DNA of 64,000 nucleotides, taken from positions 30,882,001 through 30,946,000 of the forward strand of contig JARDYH010000005.1 in assembly GCA_029215795.1 (NCBI GenBank), in the 5' to 3' direction. The notes below the pieces were generated by a model. That model saw nothing but the letters and a program-made list of their open reading frames with translations, was not told where the DNA came from and made no database searches. Below, one piece after another: positions 1 to 13,000 of this stretch (the first letter of the stretch is position 1; each line of letters begins with the position of its first letter). This DNA is from Anniella stebbinsi (taxonomy: Eukaryota > Chordata > Lepidosauria > Squamata > Anniellidae). Both the position numbers and the translations under genes were made by a program.

Positions 1-840
1 ATATAAAGCTATCCCTGGCAAAGAGAAATGGGTACAGAACACAAGTGTGGAAACACATGCTATGGATACCAAACCATGGTTTGCCATTACATCAACAAGC
101 ACTGTACTCGTACACTACTTCCTTTCCCATCATTTCCCTTCAGCTTCAGTTAGTTGCTTCATTGAAACTATAGTTTGCCATTACATCTGAACCAACAACC
201 TAGCAATACTGGTTTGGAGAATTCACACAAACCAGAATTTGTCATTAATTGCACCTTACAGATTGTGTGAAAGCATAAATTATTAAGTGTGGCATGTGAG
301 GGCAAGTGGGAGGCAGTGTATGAGCAAAAGCTTAATACTAATATCTTATTTAGATTGAACTTCAGTTCTTAAAATACTGGAATTACTTATGGTGCTTGGA
401 AAATTAACTTAGTTTACTGCTTCTTAACTTGTTTTATTGCTTTTAAAATTTTCTACCGGTTTTAATTTGTTAACGATTTAATACATCCTTAGCTGTGTAA
501 ATTATTTATGTTTATATTGTTCTGATTTTATCTGTACGCTGCCCTGAGATTCCAGTGATAATAGGGCAGGATCCAATTGTTTTAATACATACATACATAG
601 GACCAAATTTTTCTTTCTGATGCAATTAGTTGAAAGTGAAGGACAGAAGAAATATTAAAGCTGAATTTAAAACATGATATCTGTATTAAATTTAAAATAT
701 GTTTTATTTTTTAAATGCTATAGATAACATGGAAACATTTGGCATCTGTCATGTACACTTCTCTATAGCCTAGCATACAGAATTATAATGTGTGTTTTAA
801 ATCTATTTTGGGCAGGGAAATAAATAATACAAAGCATACT

Positions 841-874
<34 letters not shown>

Positions 875-1139
875 CATTTTTAAACCATGCATTATTTCTT
901 CTTTTATCCCATTTTGAAGAGTACAATAGCTATTCAGAGTACATTAAGCATATATATGTAGCTAAACAATGTGTTTGGGTTTAAATGTTTAAGTTATAGA
1001 TGAAATATATTTCTGAAACTCTTGGAAGGGATAAAATAATACATTACAAATCTTATTGATCATTAAAAATACTAGTTTGCAAGAGAAAGCAATACGTTTT
1101 AAAAGTAATTTTAGTACAATGGAAAAATTATTTGCCTTT
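1..1139. other. 3' flank of TMPRSS12-A
   Basis: AT-rich and without coding evidence. The stretch around 690-770 (shared string GGCATCTGTCATGTACA with small changes) is homologous to 23840-23930 downstream of copy B, so the duplication includes this flank. A (TA)n run lies at 842-871. A minus-strand AATAAA at 708-703, also present at the equivalent site in copy B (23862-23857), is a weak polyadenylation candidate. About 400-600 resembles a decayed plus-strand LINE 3' end. Confidence 0.45.
842..871. repeat. (TA)n microsatellite
   Basis: Perfect alternating TA run of about 30 bp in the TMPRSS12-A 3' flank. Confidence 0.9.
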
Positions 1140-1376
1140 TCATAGAACAAAATGGATAGTTACCCACACCACAGTCAAAAAGATCAAAACAGACTGCATG
1201 TTCACAGTGGTGGTTTTGCTAAGTTTTGAATCTACCCAGCTTCTGTAGTTAGATATATTTACATAGACTCCTGGAAGTTTTGGCCGACCACAGCCATAGC
1301 CATAGCTTGTGATTCCTATCAGATAATACTTGGCATCATTTTGGAAACTGCACATCAGAGGACCGCCACTGTCTCC
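1140..1376 (-). CDS. TMPRSS12: TMPRSS12-A exon 5 (catalytic Ser, C-terminal anchor)
   Basis: 237 bp including TGA at 1142-1140. It begins GDSGGPL with the catalytic Ser, continues through [10 protein letters not shown] and LPGVY, and ends in a ~20-residue hydrophobic tail. The acceptor is TTTTTCAG/GG. Confidence 0.92.
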   Translation of the reverse strand, partial: GDSGGPLMCSFQNDAKYYLIGITSYGYGCGRPKLPGVYVNISNYRSWVDSKLSKTTTVNMQSVLIFLTVVWVTIHFVL

Positions 1377-4300
1377 CTGAAAAATAAAGAAGACAATCTG
1401 AGTGTTTCTGGGGATATTCTTAAGATTTAGGATGCAGATGTGTTAGCTGCAATCACATATACTAGTAAGTCAAGTTTCCAGAGAATCCTGGCTTACTATG
1501 AACAAGCTGCATACTGGTGCATGCAGCCCTTTCACACCCAATTGGGTTCTCTCACAAGCAAGTGCAACTAAACTAATCAGGAATGGAAAGCTTACCACGT
1601 TGGGTTGGAGTTTCTGGACATTTAGACCTCTCACAAGGCAGGATCACAAACCAGCCTTTGTTCTAGGCTTGTCAAAAAACCAAGAGCCCCATTTCGGATA
1701 ATATGGTAAGCTTTCCATTCCTGTTTGCTTTAACAGCATGTGCTAGCCGGAGGAGTAACACAGATATGAACAGGCTGTGTGCACTAGCACAAACTTCCTG
1801 CACAATCAGAAACTTGGCTTACAGTTACAGCCATTGAAATCTGTGAAGAAAGCAACCTACTTTCCTACCAGGTAGGCTGGGAACTCATTAGCCGAGTTCC
1901 CCCAAAGCCCACCTCCCTAGCCCAATGCCAAATGGCCCCAAGCCAGCCTTTAGAAATAACCACACAAGTTAAGGGCTGAAGCAATTTATTAAAATCCTAA
2001 TATCTATTCCACGTATGGCTCCAGCCGTTCAATAAATCCTTTAAAATACAAGCAAGGAAAGAAGGGGGTAGAGGGGGATGGGGGGTAGGATGAGGTTTGA
2101 GGTAGAGTTTAACAGCAATAAACCAATTAACCCACTACAAATCACACAAGTCTTTCCCTGGAACACGCCAGACCTGAAAGCAATAAATATATCTATTCAT
2201 CAGCGTCACCTCACTGAGTAGGGATCTCTTCATCCATGCACCGGTCCAGGAGAAGATGGCTTCCACCTAGGGTTGCCATATTCTGGTTCCACAAAACCAG
2301 GACAATTTTTTTTTCGGGTGGGGGGGAAGGGGGGCTAGGATTTTTAAAAAACTGAGCAATATGTAAAGGTAGAGGGAAAGGAAGAAAGCTGTCTAAGCTT
2401 TAGTTATCTAACAGCGCAATCCTATGTGTGTCTACTCAGAAATAAATCCTATTGAGTTAAATAGGACTTATTCCCAGGTAAATATGTATAGGATTGCAGC
2501 CTAAAGTACTTAAGCACCTGCAAATAAATAATAGGCAAAGAACAATTTAAGCAATCAAACAGAAAAAAATGACACTAAATTACGTTTCTCCACTAGTTCT
2601 CAAAAGCTAGAGGAGAATTCAATACCGAGACTTATCCCCATCCCAATCACCCAAGTAGTTACCATAGGATATTAATATTAAAAGATACTGTTTAACCCCA
2701 AAGTAGCCATCTACTTCGTGTTCAAGTGGTGGCTCTAGCAGAATACGTACTGTTCGGTACCACTAGATGAAGAGATCATAATGAATTGTAAATAATAGTA
2801 ACAATAATAATGCTGATTTTCTTAGACATATTTAAAAGGTAACACCCCCCCCACGGACCCCAAATTAAACTTAAGGCATGATCCAACCAAAGTTAAGCAC
2901 TTTTAAGGCTGCCTACCGGGGAGTAAGACTCATTGAACACAGTGGGGCTTATGTTTGAGCAAACATGCATAGGGTTCTGCGATCTCATTGGTTTCAATGG
3001 AATAATGTTAAATGCTTGCTTTCCCCTGCACATTTACCTGGAAGCAAGCCCCACTGCAGACAATGGGACTTACTGCATGTCTATTCAGAAGTAAGTCGCA
3101 GTGAGTTCTGTGGAAATTACTTCTAATTAAATGTGCATAAGTTTAGGTAGCTAAAAGTGTTTAATAGTAGCTGGATTGTGCCATTATGTGTATGTTTTTT
3201 GTTTTTCTTTTTAAAATCCAGATGAAAATCTCCTTTACTGTATTTTATTCAGTTAAAATGAAAGTCTGCTTTTGTGCTTTGTTGCAAAGTTTTTGCAACA
3301 ACTGTAAATCCAGACATCTTAAATTGACTGCAATTTACTTCCAAGTAACAGATTTGAGGCTTGCAACTCAAATCCAAGGAGGTGGGTTTTTGATGCCCAA
3401 TTTTTTTCCGGAGGGACTTTTCTTTCTCCCCTCCCTCCTTTCCTCTCCTTCCCCCCTCATCCCCCTCCCTCTCTCCCTCGCACACCCCACAAAACTATCT
3501 TCCTTCCCCATAAACAGCCCAGGGGCTCTGCCCAGTGCTTACCCCAAAGCTCTGGCTGCAACCAGCCAAGCTACCAACTCCTTTGCAGTGCATGGGACTC
3601 TCATGCAGCCTGAGGAGGAGAGCAAGCCCACCTTTCCCTGCTGTTTTTCTTCTTCTACACCGCAGGCACCATAAAGTGAGTCATGGTGAATGACTCATCT
3701 GAGCCTGTGGAGCAGCAGCGGCATTCTGGAAAAGGCGGCAGATGGATCCATCTTTTTCTCTGCTGCTGCAGCTCTGCTAAGCAGGCTCAAGGCACCATTT
3801 TGGGGGTCTGAATTAAACGGACTCTGAATCCGGGATTCCTTACCAACCGGCCGGGACATTTTGGAATTGATTGAAATCCAGGACAATCCCGGTTTTCCGG
3901 GACGTATGGCAACCCTACTTCCACCCAGTTGCTATCCCATTTATCCCTTTTCGGGTTAGCTGGTACTGTGACTAGCCAAAACCAATACCCGGGCGTCCCG
4001 CTCACGCCACCAGCCCCCTCCTTGCGAACGGCCGTTTCCCTCAACTGAAACTCTTGCAGCCCACTTCCAGTTAACGCTGACCTTGGAGCCTGGGCTCTGC
4101 CTGGGCTTCCCAAGATAAGAGGGCCAGGTGTGGGTGCTGGAAACTAGCAGCTCTGAGTCTTGTAACATTTTCTCATCGGAATTCTCCCCCTCCCAACCCG
4201 AGGCCCCAGTCCTTCAAGGTAGGCCAACACTGCCTGTCCTAGCCAGACCTACTAAATCTGAGTTATACCTATCATGATAAATTAAAACAAATACAGATGA

Positions 4301-7036
4301 ATCTGGAAGACCTGAATTGGATAATCTTGCTTTGGTTGCACTACACTATCTACAGGTAGGCCACTTACAAAATGTGTTCATAGATAGTCAGGGATTTTCA
4401 GATAGAGGCTCAGCAGGTTTACCCTGAAAATCAGGCTATAGATTCAAGATTGCAGAGTGATCTATCTAAAGTTAGTTATCATAACAAAGCATTAAGTATA
4501 CTGCTACTGAGTAGATCTGTCTATTTAAGTTCTTGACTGGTGGAGTGGGGGCATAACTCGGTTTTTACTGATGAGGTTAATTGAGGGAGAAAACGGTGGG
4601 GCTACTGGCTTGTATCCAGACAAGGTAGTCATGTTTCATCTCCAGTGAAATCAATTGGATAAATTAGTCATGACTAGTCTGGATCCAATCCATTGAAAAT
4701 CGTGATAGCTTTTCTGTTTCAACTGGAATTATACTACATATAATCTTTTTACTGGATAACACTATTTGACCTAGTAAACACAACAGCATCTTTTGGCAAT
4801 TTCTTTTGAAATAGAATGCTCTCCAATTTACCTGGCAGCTATCAACATGTCCAGTTTCAGAGCCAGCACAAAGGTTATTGCTTGATACGGACCCCCCATA
4901 CCAGCCAAGTTTATTACAGGTTTTTAGTGGAATAAGTCCTATTTCAGCTTCTTGTAATCGTAAAGTACCTGTACCTGTAAAGAAAACAGAAGATAGTGCT
5001 GGAAGTATGCATCTACTTAACATTCTGTAGCAAGATGAGCAAGATGAAAATATGCTGGATATTGGCAGCTCTTGGTCCAATACAACTCTCTTAAGCCTAA
5101 GAGCACTTAAGGAGCTCTACAGGCTCCTTTAGACCGCTACCATGTGATCTGTAATTGAAAATTCCCCCTCTGGGCAATGCTCCATGAAGTTCAATAAAAA
5201 TCGCAGACTTTACACAGGGGGAATATCCCACAATAATTTCAAATAGTGCATTATCTCTAATCTTTCTTAGAGTGAGATTACCTGAGGGCAGACCATTTCC
5301 GTCCTCAGAGGGGGAAACTGAAAAATTCCATGGCCCATAGAACACACTCCCAAAATGGATAGGATTGCAGCCTTAATCTATGTTTTCTTGGATTAAAACA
5401 GCAAATGCTCTGAAGATGAGACAACTTCACAGTTTGCTCATTGCTAGTCAATAACAAATCTAGCAAAAAGATTGAACTTAATACCACTACTGCAGATAGA
5501 TGGGGGCTTGTCTGAAAATTTGCTCCCAAGAGATAGTTGGAAAGAGCTATTTAATGCCCAGGAAAAGTAAGGAGCAAGAGCCATTTCACACATATTGTTT
5601 AGGTCTATACTGAAAATAAATAACAAAGGCAACAAATATATATACCATCAGGGAACTGTGCCTGACAGCAATTCACTGACAAACCAGGGCTTCTCTGAGT
5701 ATTATGTGTGAAAGAGCTCCAAATATGCTTACTGAAAAGCGCTTTCTGAGGTTGCTAAGCTAATTAGCACTCTAAGTTTAAAGGAAAATTAAAAGATTTA
5801 CCATTCTCTTTTTGCATTCCCCATCCAGCTATGTAACAGCCAGTGTCTTTAGTCAGAAGTAGAGATTTGTCAGGTAAGCAGATAGGCTGAATATAGTCAT
5901 TGTATGTGATAGGCTTGCTTAGCTTAAACAACGCAACATCATTTTCATAGGTGTGTCTGTTGTACCGAGTATGGACCGCGATAGCTCTAACCCGGCGCTT
6001 TATAGCATAGGTCTTGTGTTTAAAAAGATGATGCAAACCAAACACAGCCCTCCAGAGCTCTGGGTACCTAGGACAGAATAAAAGCCTTTGAAGAGTTGAT
6101 GATTATGATATAATTGCAACTTCAGAGAGATGAGGCTTGTGTCTTGCTTCACAATCTGTGCAAAACATTTGGAGCCAGACTCAGATTAAACAGGAAGAGA
6201 ATGGCAGATTGTTGCAGACAATAAAAGCAACATATGTTTTTAGATCTATGCTTGTACTGTTATTGTTCTATTTTAAAATAATTTTATGATGCCTAGAGAA
6301 CCTGTTCTATACATGGCTTATTAGTACAAATAATAGGCACCCAGCAAAATATTTATGTCTAGGTAAATATATACAGAAAACACTTGTTAAAGCAAGTTCA
6401 AAACATGTGCAACAGTAATTCCATTTCAACACAAGAATTCTTCTTCGTGGTCTCTGTGCATCACACATATGGGCTCTGCGCCTGCGTGGAGCCTGTCTCG
6501 GAAACTTCTATAGCTAAGGCAAACATTTTCGGCGGGAGCCCCTCCCCCACTGTCTACTGACTCCGTGTTCCCGCCTTTCTCCTCAGTTCTTTTTCGACCA
6601 CCTTGCTGAAAGGATGTCTTGTTGGGAACTTCTATCTTTCTCCTGAGGAGAAAGCTTTAGAGTGCTAAGGTTTTTAGTTATTTTACTTTGTTTTTAGTTC
6701 AATTTTAGTCTTTATTTATTTATTTATTTATTACATTAGTATACTGCCCCATAGCCAAAGCTCTCTGGGCGGTTTACATACGATTAAAACAATTAAAAAC
6801 ATACAACGTACACACGTACATTTAAAACAATATAATTTGTTGTTATTCTTAGATATTTTATTCTCCAGCGATCTTGGATCACGTTGAGGGGGATTGCACA
6901 GCCATCATGTTGAGGGGGATTGCACAGCCCCTTTTCAAAATGTGTTAAATGTGTCAGCAAGCTTCCCCAGCAGACAGACTTTTCTCTGTTTAATTTGTTT
7001 TGGGAGAGGCTCAGGTCATCGAAACCTGGCGCTACT

Positions 7037-7087
<51 letters not shown>

Positions 7088-10000
7088 TTATATACCACCC
7101 CATAGCCGAAGCTCTCTGGGTGGTTTACAAAATTTAGAACCATAAACATAAAGACAGCTGACATTTAAAACATTTTAAACTGTTAAGCCTGGCTACAAAG
7201 TCAGTTAAAACCTCAACTTAAGCTGTTGAAATGCCTGGGAGAAAAGTTTTGACCTGGCGCTGAAAAGATAACCGTGTTGGCACCAGGTCTGTGGATAAAA
7301 GCTCTAGAAGCCATGGTTTCTTCCGGACAATCGTTACACTTATGGTACAGGCTCCTCGATCTACTGGAGACATGGCCGCTTCATGCCTCATCCAGTCTTC
7401 CAACATTTGGACGCTCCCTAGCTGTATCTACAGCAAGAGGGATATCTAAGAAGGCTGGAGCCTTCTGGGGCTGATCGCATGGAGCGATTCTACGGAGGAG
7501 AGCCCCTCTGCGTCTTCGGACCCTGACTCTGACCAAGGGTCATTCTGATCTTCCAACATTTGGACGCTCCCCAGGCTATATCTACAGCAAGAGGGATATC
7601 TAAGAAGGCAGGAGCCTTCTGGGGCTAATCACATGGAGCAATTCTACGGAGGAGAGCCCCTCTGCGTCCTCGGACCGACTCTGATGAAGGGTCATTCCGA
7701 TCTTCCAACATTTGGACGCTCCCCAGGCTGTATCTACAGCAAGAGGGATATCTAAGAAGGCAGGAGCTTTCTGGGGCTGATCGTATGGAGCGATTCTACC
7801 GAGGAGAGCCCCTCTGCGTCCTCGGACCCTGACTCTGACCATGGGTCATTCTGATCGTCCAATGTTTGGACGCTCCCTAGCTGTCTCTACAGTGAAAGGG
7901 ATATCTAAGAAGGCCAGGTTATATAGGACTTCTGGGGACTGATCGCTTGGAGCGATTCTATGGCTGAGAGCCCCTCAGTCGACATCACAGGGTGAGACTC
8001 AACTGCCTCCTTCGGCACCGAGCTTCATGGTGCTGAGGTCCTTGGTGCTGAGCGCCATGGTACCGAGCGCCATGGTGCCGAGGTCCTTGGTGCCGAGGTC
8101 CTTGGTGCCGAGCGCCATGGTGCCGAGCGCCATGGTGCCGAGCGCCATGGTGCCGAGCGCCATGGTGCCGAGCTCCTCGGTGCCGAGCTCCTCGGTGCAG
8201 AGCTCCTCGGTGCAGAGCTCCTCGGTGCAGAGCTCCTCGGTGCAGAGCTCTTGGTACCAAAATGAGATGTCTAATATGCAGCTTTGATGTCAAGATGAGA
8301 TGTCTAGCAGGCAGAATCAACATCAAAGGGTGAGACTCAACTGCCTCTTTTGGTACCAATCTCTTGGTACCAAGAAGAGACATCTAATATGCAGCTTGAA
8401 GTAGACATCTCTTCACCAAGTTAATTAGCACAGCCATTACAGGCTAGCTGCCAATTACAGGGCTGCTCCCTAGAGCTGCTACAATTGGAGTGCTATGATT
8501 TCAACAGAGAGAGTTTTTATGCCTGTGATGTCTAAGGGCATCATTCTCGGGTCCCTGTTTAAAAAACAAAAAAACAACAACAACAAAAAAAGAGGGACAC
8601 CTCTTGCAATGGACCCGTAACTCCCATACCAGGCATCGATACCAACCCCTATATTGGTACATATGCCTTTCTCGATACTGAGCAGCTCCATCGGTATCGC
8701 GATTGCCACTGGAGGAAGTTTTCTCGCAACTCCCTCTAGCTCTACCAAGATCACTGTCATTGTGACCTGTCCACAGGGCTCAACCATTGCCTCATGATAC
8801 CATCGTGAATGCGTCAGTACGTCCACCTAGCTCTTTTCCTTTCCAGCCCCACTCTGTGGGGTGTCAAAAAGTTCAGCTTGGAGAAGATGGGTTTAATCTT
8901 AGAACTAAACCTGATTCCCCTCAATCCTTAGAGAGCTCTCAGTCGGACTCAACATTGCTCTCTTCTGCATCGCCTGTTGATGGGGTAGCTGTACAGAGTG
9001 GAGCCTCCTTTGGAAGACCTATATCACTCTCTGATTTAATATTTGGTCCACTCCTCTACAGATCTCTTCAACCTGTTCTGGATTTGAGACGGCTCCATCC
9101 GTACATCAGAACCACAAATTGCTGATGACACATAAAGCTCTGCCCCAGAATATTTACAAAATGTATGACACTGGTCCTTCTGTTCATTTGCCTTCAAGGG
9201 GTAGAAATCTACCCATATTTAGACAACTGGTTTCTGGTGGCATCCTAGAAGGAAATGCTATCAAAGGCAAGGCGACTACTCAATTTATTGAGCTCTTTGG
9301 GCCTCATAGTGAACACAGAATCCAGACTCACCCTGGATCTAACAACCCTACATCGGTGTACTTGCACAGACTATTTGCTACGGGGCATGCGCTTTCCCAC
9401 TTCCTCCCCCATCTCAAGTCCTCATACAAACACTTTTCTGTTCAACTGGGAATGTCTTTGCAGCCCTCATTTTTCCTCTCATTCCATGAGTACTGTGGTA
9501 TGATAATATTAATATTGTGTAGTCCACACAGTCTCCATCATATTCACCCCTTGGTGGCCGAGACAGATGTGGCTCACTCTACTTCTGAAGATATCAGCCA
9601 ATGGCGACCAATCGGGTTACCATCAGCTCCACTGCAGCTCTGACGATAAAAAAGTCGTGGTAAGTACCCGACTTTTTAAAACTGGAGTTTCAGGGATTTG
9701 CTCCTGGATGGCTTCGGGATGCCAGCTGCATCATATAGATTACCTGCTGCCACTCCGGATGCACCCTGGCCTGGGGCAAAACTCTCGTCAAGATGTACCA
9801 AGACTGTAATTCCTAAATGGGCAATCTTTTGTCTTACAACGCCTGAGTGGGTAGAAGAAAATGAATCTGGGGAAGCCTGACCCTGACACAACAGGAGAGT
9901 GGCTTTTGTCTTGCAAGGAGATCTGCTGGGCAGCTGATGAGGAAGCAGGATGTGCTTGGATGTAATTTAGACTGCCTCTAAACACATAAGAATAGAGACA

Positions 10001-13000
10001 ACTGGAGACTGACTGAGGAATCTGTCAGTCAGGCTGTGAGCTTACTGATGTTACTTGGTTGGGCGTTGCCCCCTTTAGGAAATCCCGGTGGGGGCATTGC
10101 CCCCCCTCCCCCCGTAGTTTACACCCCTGCATATGCTCAGACCCATGGCATGGGATATCCCAATACCGTAACTACTTTCGACATGAGGTCGATTCCATTT
10201 TTTCATCCAGCCTGTAGCCTGGCAACGAAGAAGTCATATACTGCACAATGGGATTCTTTTCTAAATACATGGATCTTTAGGGCCTCAAGCCCCATTTAGC
10301 CTCCTTAACGATGTCCTTTCACTTACCCCCTATACACTATAGGGCTAAAATAGTTGTCGATATGCGGGTATTTGACTGCTTTACCTGTTTTTGCACCAAC
10401 CCCGTTGTTAGGGGGTTCCTCTGGGCATTACGAATCTGGCTCCTCTAATTAGGAGTTTCATTCTGGCATGGAGTTTCACTGTCATGCCACAATCTCTGAC
10501 ATTGAAACCAGTTAAACCAATGACACCTTCCGATATCACATTAATTTTCTTAGAAAGTTGGTTTCTGATGGCTATATCAACACTACGCAGATCGAGTGAA
10601 TTAGCTGCCTCAGTATTGATGCACCCTACCTGGGCTTCCACACAGGGCTAGAACTGACAGATTTCATAAGACGCAAGAGTCGCAATGACTCGCGGAGTGG
10701 ATTGTACATGCTATTAAACGGCCCTACGAGTTGAAGGGCTTGCAACTCATTGGTCCAGTAACAGCTAAGTCGATGCGCAGTGCATCGAAGTCCGTATCTT
10801 TAGCAGGGGATTGTCGATCCTGGACTTATGTAAGGCAGCTATTTGGTATAAATCCTTTAATTTCATTACATGCTACCACTTGATTGTTTGTACCAGGACA
10901 AACTGTAATTTGGGGCAAGCAATTTCTTTGTCTTGTGAGGGAACATTGATCTACACCTACCCTCCACCAGGAATTTAGCTTGTTAATCACCCATATGTGT
11001 GATTCACAGAGACCACAAAGAAGAAATGCAGGTTGCTTACCTGTAACCGTAGTTCTTCGAGTGGTCATCTGTGCATTCACACAACCCACCCACCGTCCCC
11101 GCTTTGGTGTTGATGTAAATGTACTGTCGATACCGAGCGGTTTCTCTCCTAGTTATGGGGCCAGCAAGTCGGTCTCTTGGAACTGAGGAGAAAGGCGGGA
11201 ACACGGAGTCAGTAGACAGTGGGGGAGGGGTTCCCGCCAAAAACGTTTGCCTTAGCTATAGAAGTTTCCGAGACAGGCTCCACGCAGGCGCAGAGCCCAT
11301 ATGTGTGAATGCACAGATGACTCGAAGAACTACGGTTACAGGTAAGCAACCTGCATTTCTCCTCCAACAACTAACTGAAAATCTCATTGTGGCACCCTCT
11401 TAAGTAAATATAGTAACATAATATGTTTTCTTATCTTTTCTGAAATTGAAATATGAATAACAAGACAGATTGTCCACCAAAACAGCATCACAAATACAAA
11501 GAACTCCATAAACAATTCTACACATTCAGCAGGTGACTTGGGTTTGTTTCTTGAGCAGCAGCTGCTACATCTTGCATGGGAATCTCAATCTGAGTGAGAT
11601 ATATAAGTAGTTTGTGATTCAGCATGGGGGCCTGCTGTTTAAAGGAAAGAATCCCACTGGGCATGCCACATAGTTTCTCACAAACCATGCAAGCCATAAA
11701 TTGAATAAGGAACAATTTATAATAGTAATTTGAATTTCCCACCAGCCCTGCTAAAAACCTCCTTCATGAAGGTGTTGCTTCTCCTCCCTCAACTGTCATC
11801 ACCAGCAGCCATTCCAGTAGGCTGAGCTGAGGGAGATGTGCGGGAGAGCAGGGCCATTCCACCAGATGTGCTGAATGGATTAATTCCCCCCTTTTCCCCT
11901 CCCCATTCCTTTTTCCTAGTGTGTTGTGTCTTTTTAGGTTGTAAATCTTGGGGCAGGGACTGCCTTATTTAATTGATTATGTGTAAGCTGCTCTGGGAGC
12001 CTTTTTGGTTAAGGAGTGGCATAAAAGTACTTCAAATAATATTCCATGCCATGAGACTCTTTTAAAACCTGAAGATATGATCAAAATAGAAAGGTTGCTT
12101 ACCAGTTCTTCACAGGGTCTTCCATGCAGTCACCCATATAGGTTCTGTGCCTGCATAAAGCTCTGTTTGGGAAATGTCTAAAGTGAGGCTAGAGTTCTGG
12201 CAGAAGCTCTGCCCCACCCTCCATGTGCATGATCAAGGGGGAATGACTCCTGCTCCCCACTCAGTTCTTTCAACCGCCACAGCTGTATATAAGGAAGCAA
12301 ACAGTGAGGGAAAAAAACAGGCAGTATACCATCTGCAGCAAAGTAGAAGGGTGGGGTCTGTGATTACACAGATGACCACTCAAAGGACTACAGTTGCAGG
12401 TAATCAAACTACCACCTTCATGATTTCGATGCAGACCACATATGGGCAGAGTAACAAGCTTGTGTACTGGAGGCAGGGCAGGTGCTTAGGAACTAGAATA
12501 CCACTGTTCCAAAAGAGGCATCTAGGTCAGTAGACCCCAACATTAAGCCAGTAGTGGGAGATCAAGGTCAAGGCCTGTGTTAGTTAATGCTGCTGGTTTC
12601 TGTCCCTTCCTCTCTAGCTTCCCATTCTTTCTTCTCTTAACTTTCTGCTATTTGCAGTCAGTTGTTTCAGATTGTGGAATGACCTGCCGAGAGAGATTCG
12701 CCAACTCACCAGTCTCCAGGAATTTAAAAGATCTATAAAGACTGATCTCTTCCGGCGGGCCTACCCAGATGAATTTTAAAGTGTTTTATTGGTGTTTTAT
12801 TGGTATTTTAATGATGTATTGGTTTTATGTGTTTTAATCAGTTTTGTATTTTATGTTTGATGCTGTTCCCCGCCTCGATCCATTGGGAGAGGCGGGTAAT
12901 AAATAAATAAATAATTATTATTATTATTGTTATTATTATTATGTAGTGCATGTGAGGCTAGCTAATGTCCCCAGTTCTGTAGGACTCTACAAACACATAT

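Larger units (their letters stand above)
2268..3917. mobile_element. hAT-type non-autonomous DNA transposon
   Basis: Perfect 13-bp terminal inverted repeats TAGGGTTGCCATA at 2268-2280 and 3905-3917, bounded by an identical 8-bp direct repeat CTTCCACC (2260-2267 and 3918-3925). An 8-bp target duplication is typical of hAT elements. The TIR similarity extends imperfectly into an AACCAGGACAA-type subterminal motif. No transposase is recognisable in the 1650 bp. It contains nested palindromic MITEs near 2412-2504 and 2880-3175. Confidence 0.82.
1870..4238. repeat. Unclassified repeat block interrupted by a hAT element
   Basis: About 700 bp of sequence (1870-2260 plus 3926-4238) has no counterpart in copy B intron 4, where homology resumes at 4240 against 25690. 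It may be LTR-derived: the minus strand has an AATAAATTGC run near 1990. I could not confirm terminal repeats. Confidence 0.35.
6440..11363 (+). mobile_element. Decayed DIRS-like retrotransposon
   Basis: An inverted terminal repeat of about 165 bp lies at 6440-6608 and, inverted, at 11168-11332. Near the right end two further arms (11022-11083 and 11302-11362) are near-perfect inverted copies, recalling the internal complementary region of DIRS elements. In order inside: a repeat-rich gag-like region (7.27-8.4 kb), RT remnants around 9.18-9.36 kb ([10 protein letters not shown], catalytic YLDD changed to YLDN), and tyrosine-recombinase remnants at 10.2-10.85 kb ([19 protein letters not shown]; later [12 protein letters not shown], where the family has HxxR). 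Reading frames are broken by many stops and shifts. LINE 3' ends are inserted at 6.71-6.83 and 7.09-7.27 kb. It lies in TMPRSS12-A intron 2 and is absent from copy B. Confidence 0.78.

Noticed and set aside
3186..3674. 162-aa plus-strand frame inside the hAT element
   Set aside because: No transposase motif; the Pro/Ser-rich tail comes from C/T-rich DNA.
6793..7145. Frames with poly-Asn or poly-Tyr/Leu runs
   Set aside because: Translations of the (ATT)n tail of a LINE 3' end, not a gene.
8027..8383. Long repetitive frames on both strands suggesting a repeat protein gene, or a CRISPR-like array
   Set aside because: The 15-bp units have no unique spacers and lie inside a decayed DIRS gag-like region; the frames arise from the minisatellite.
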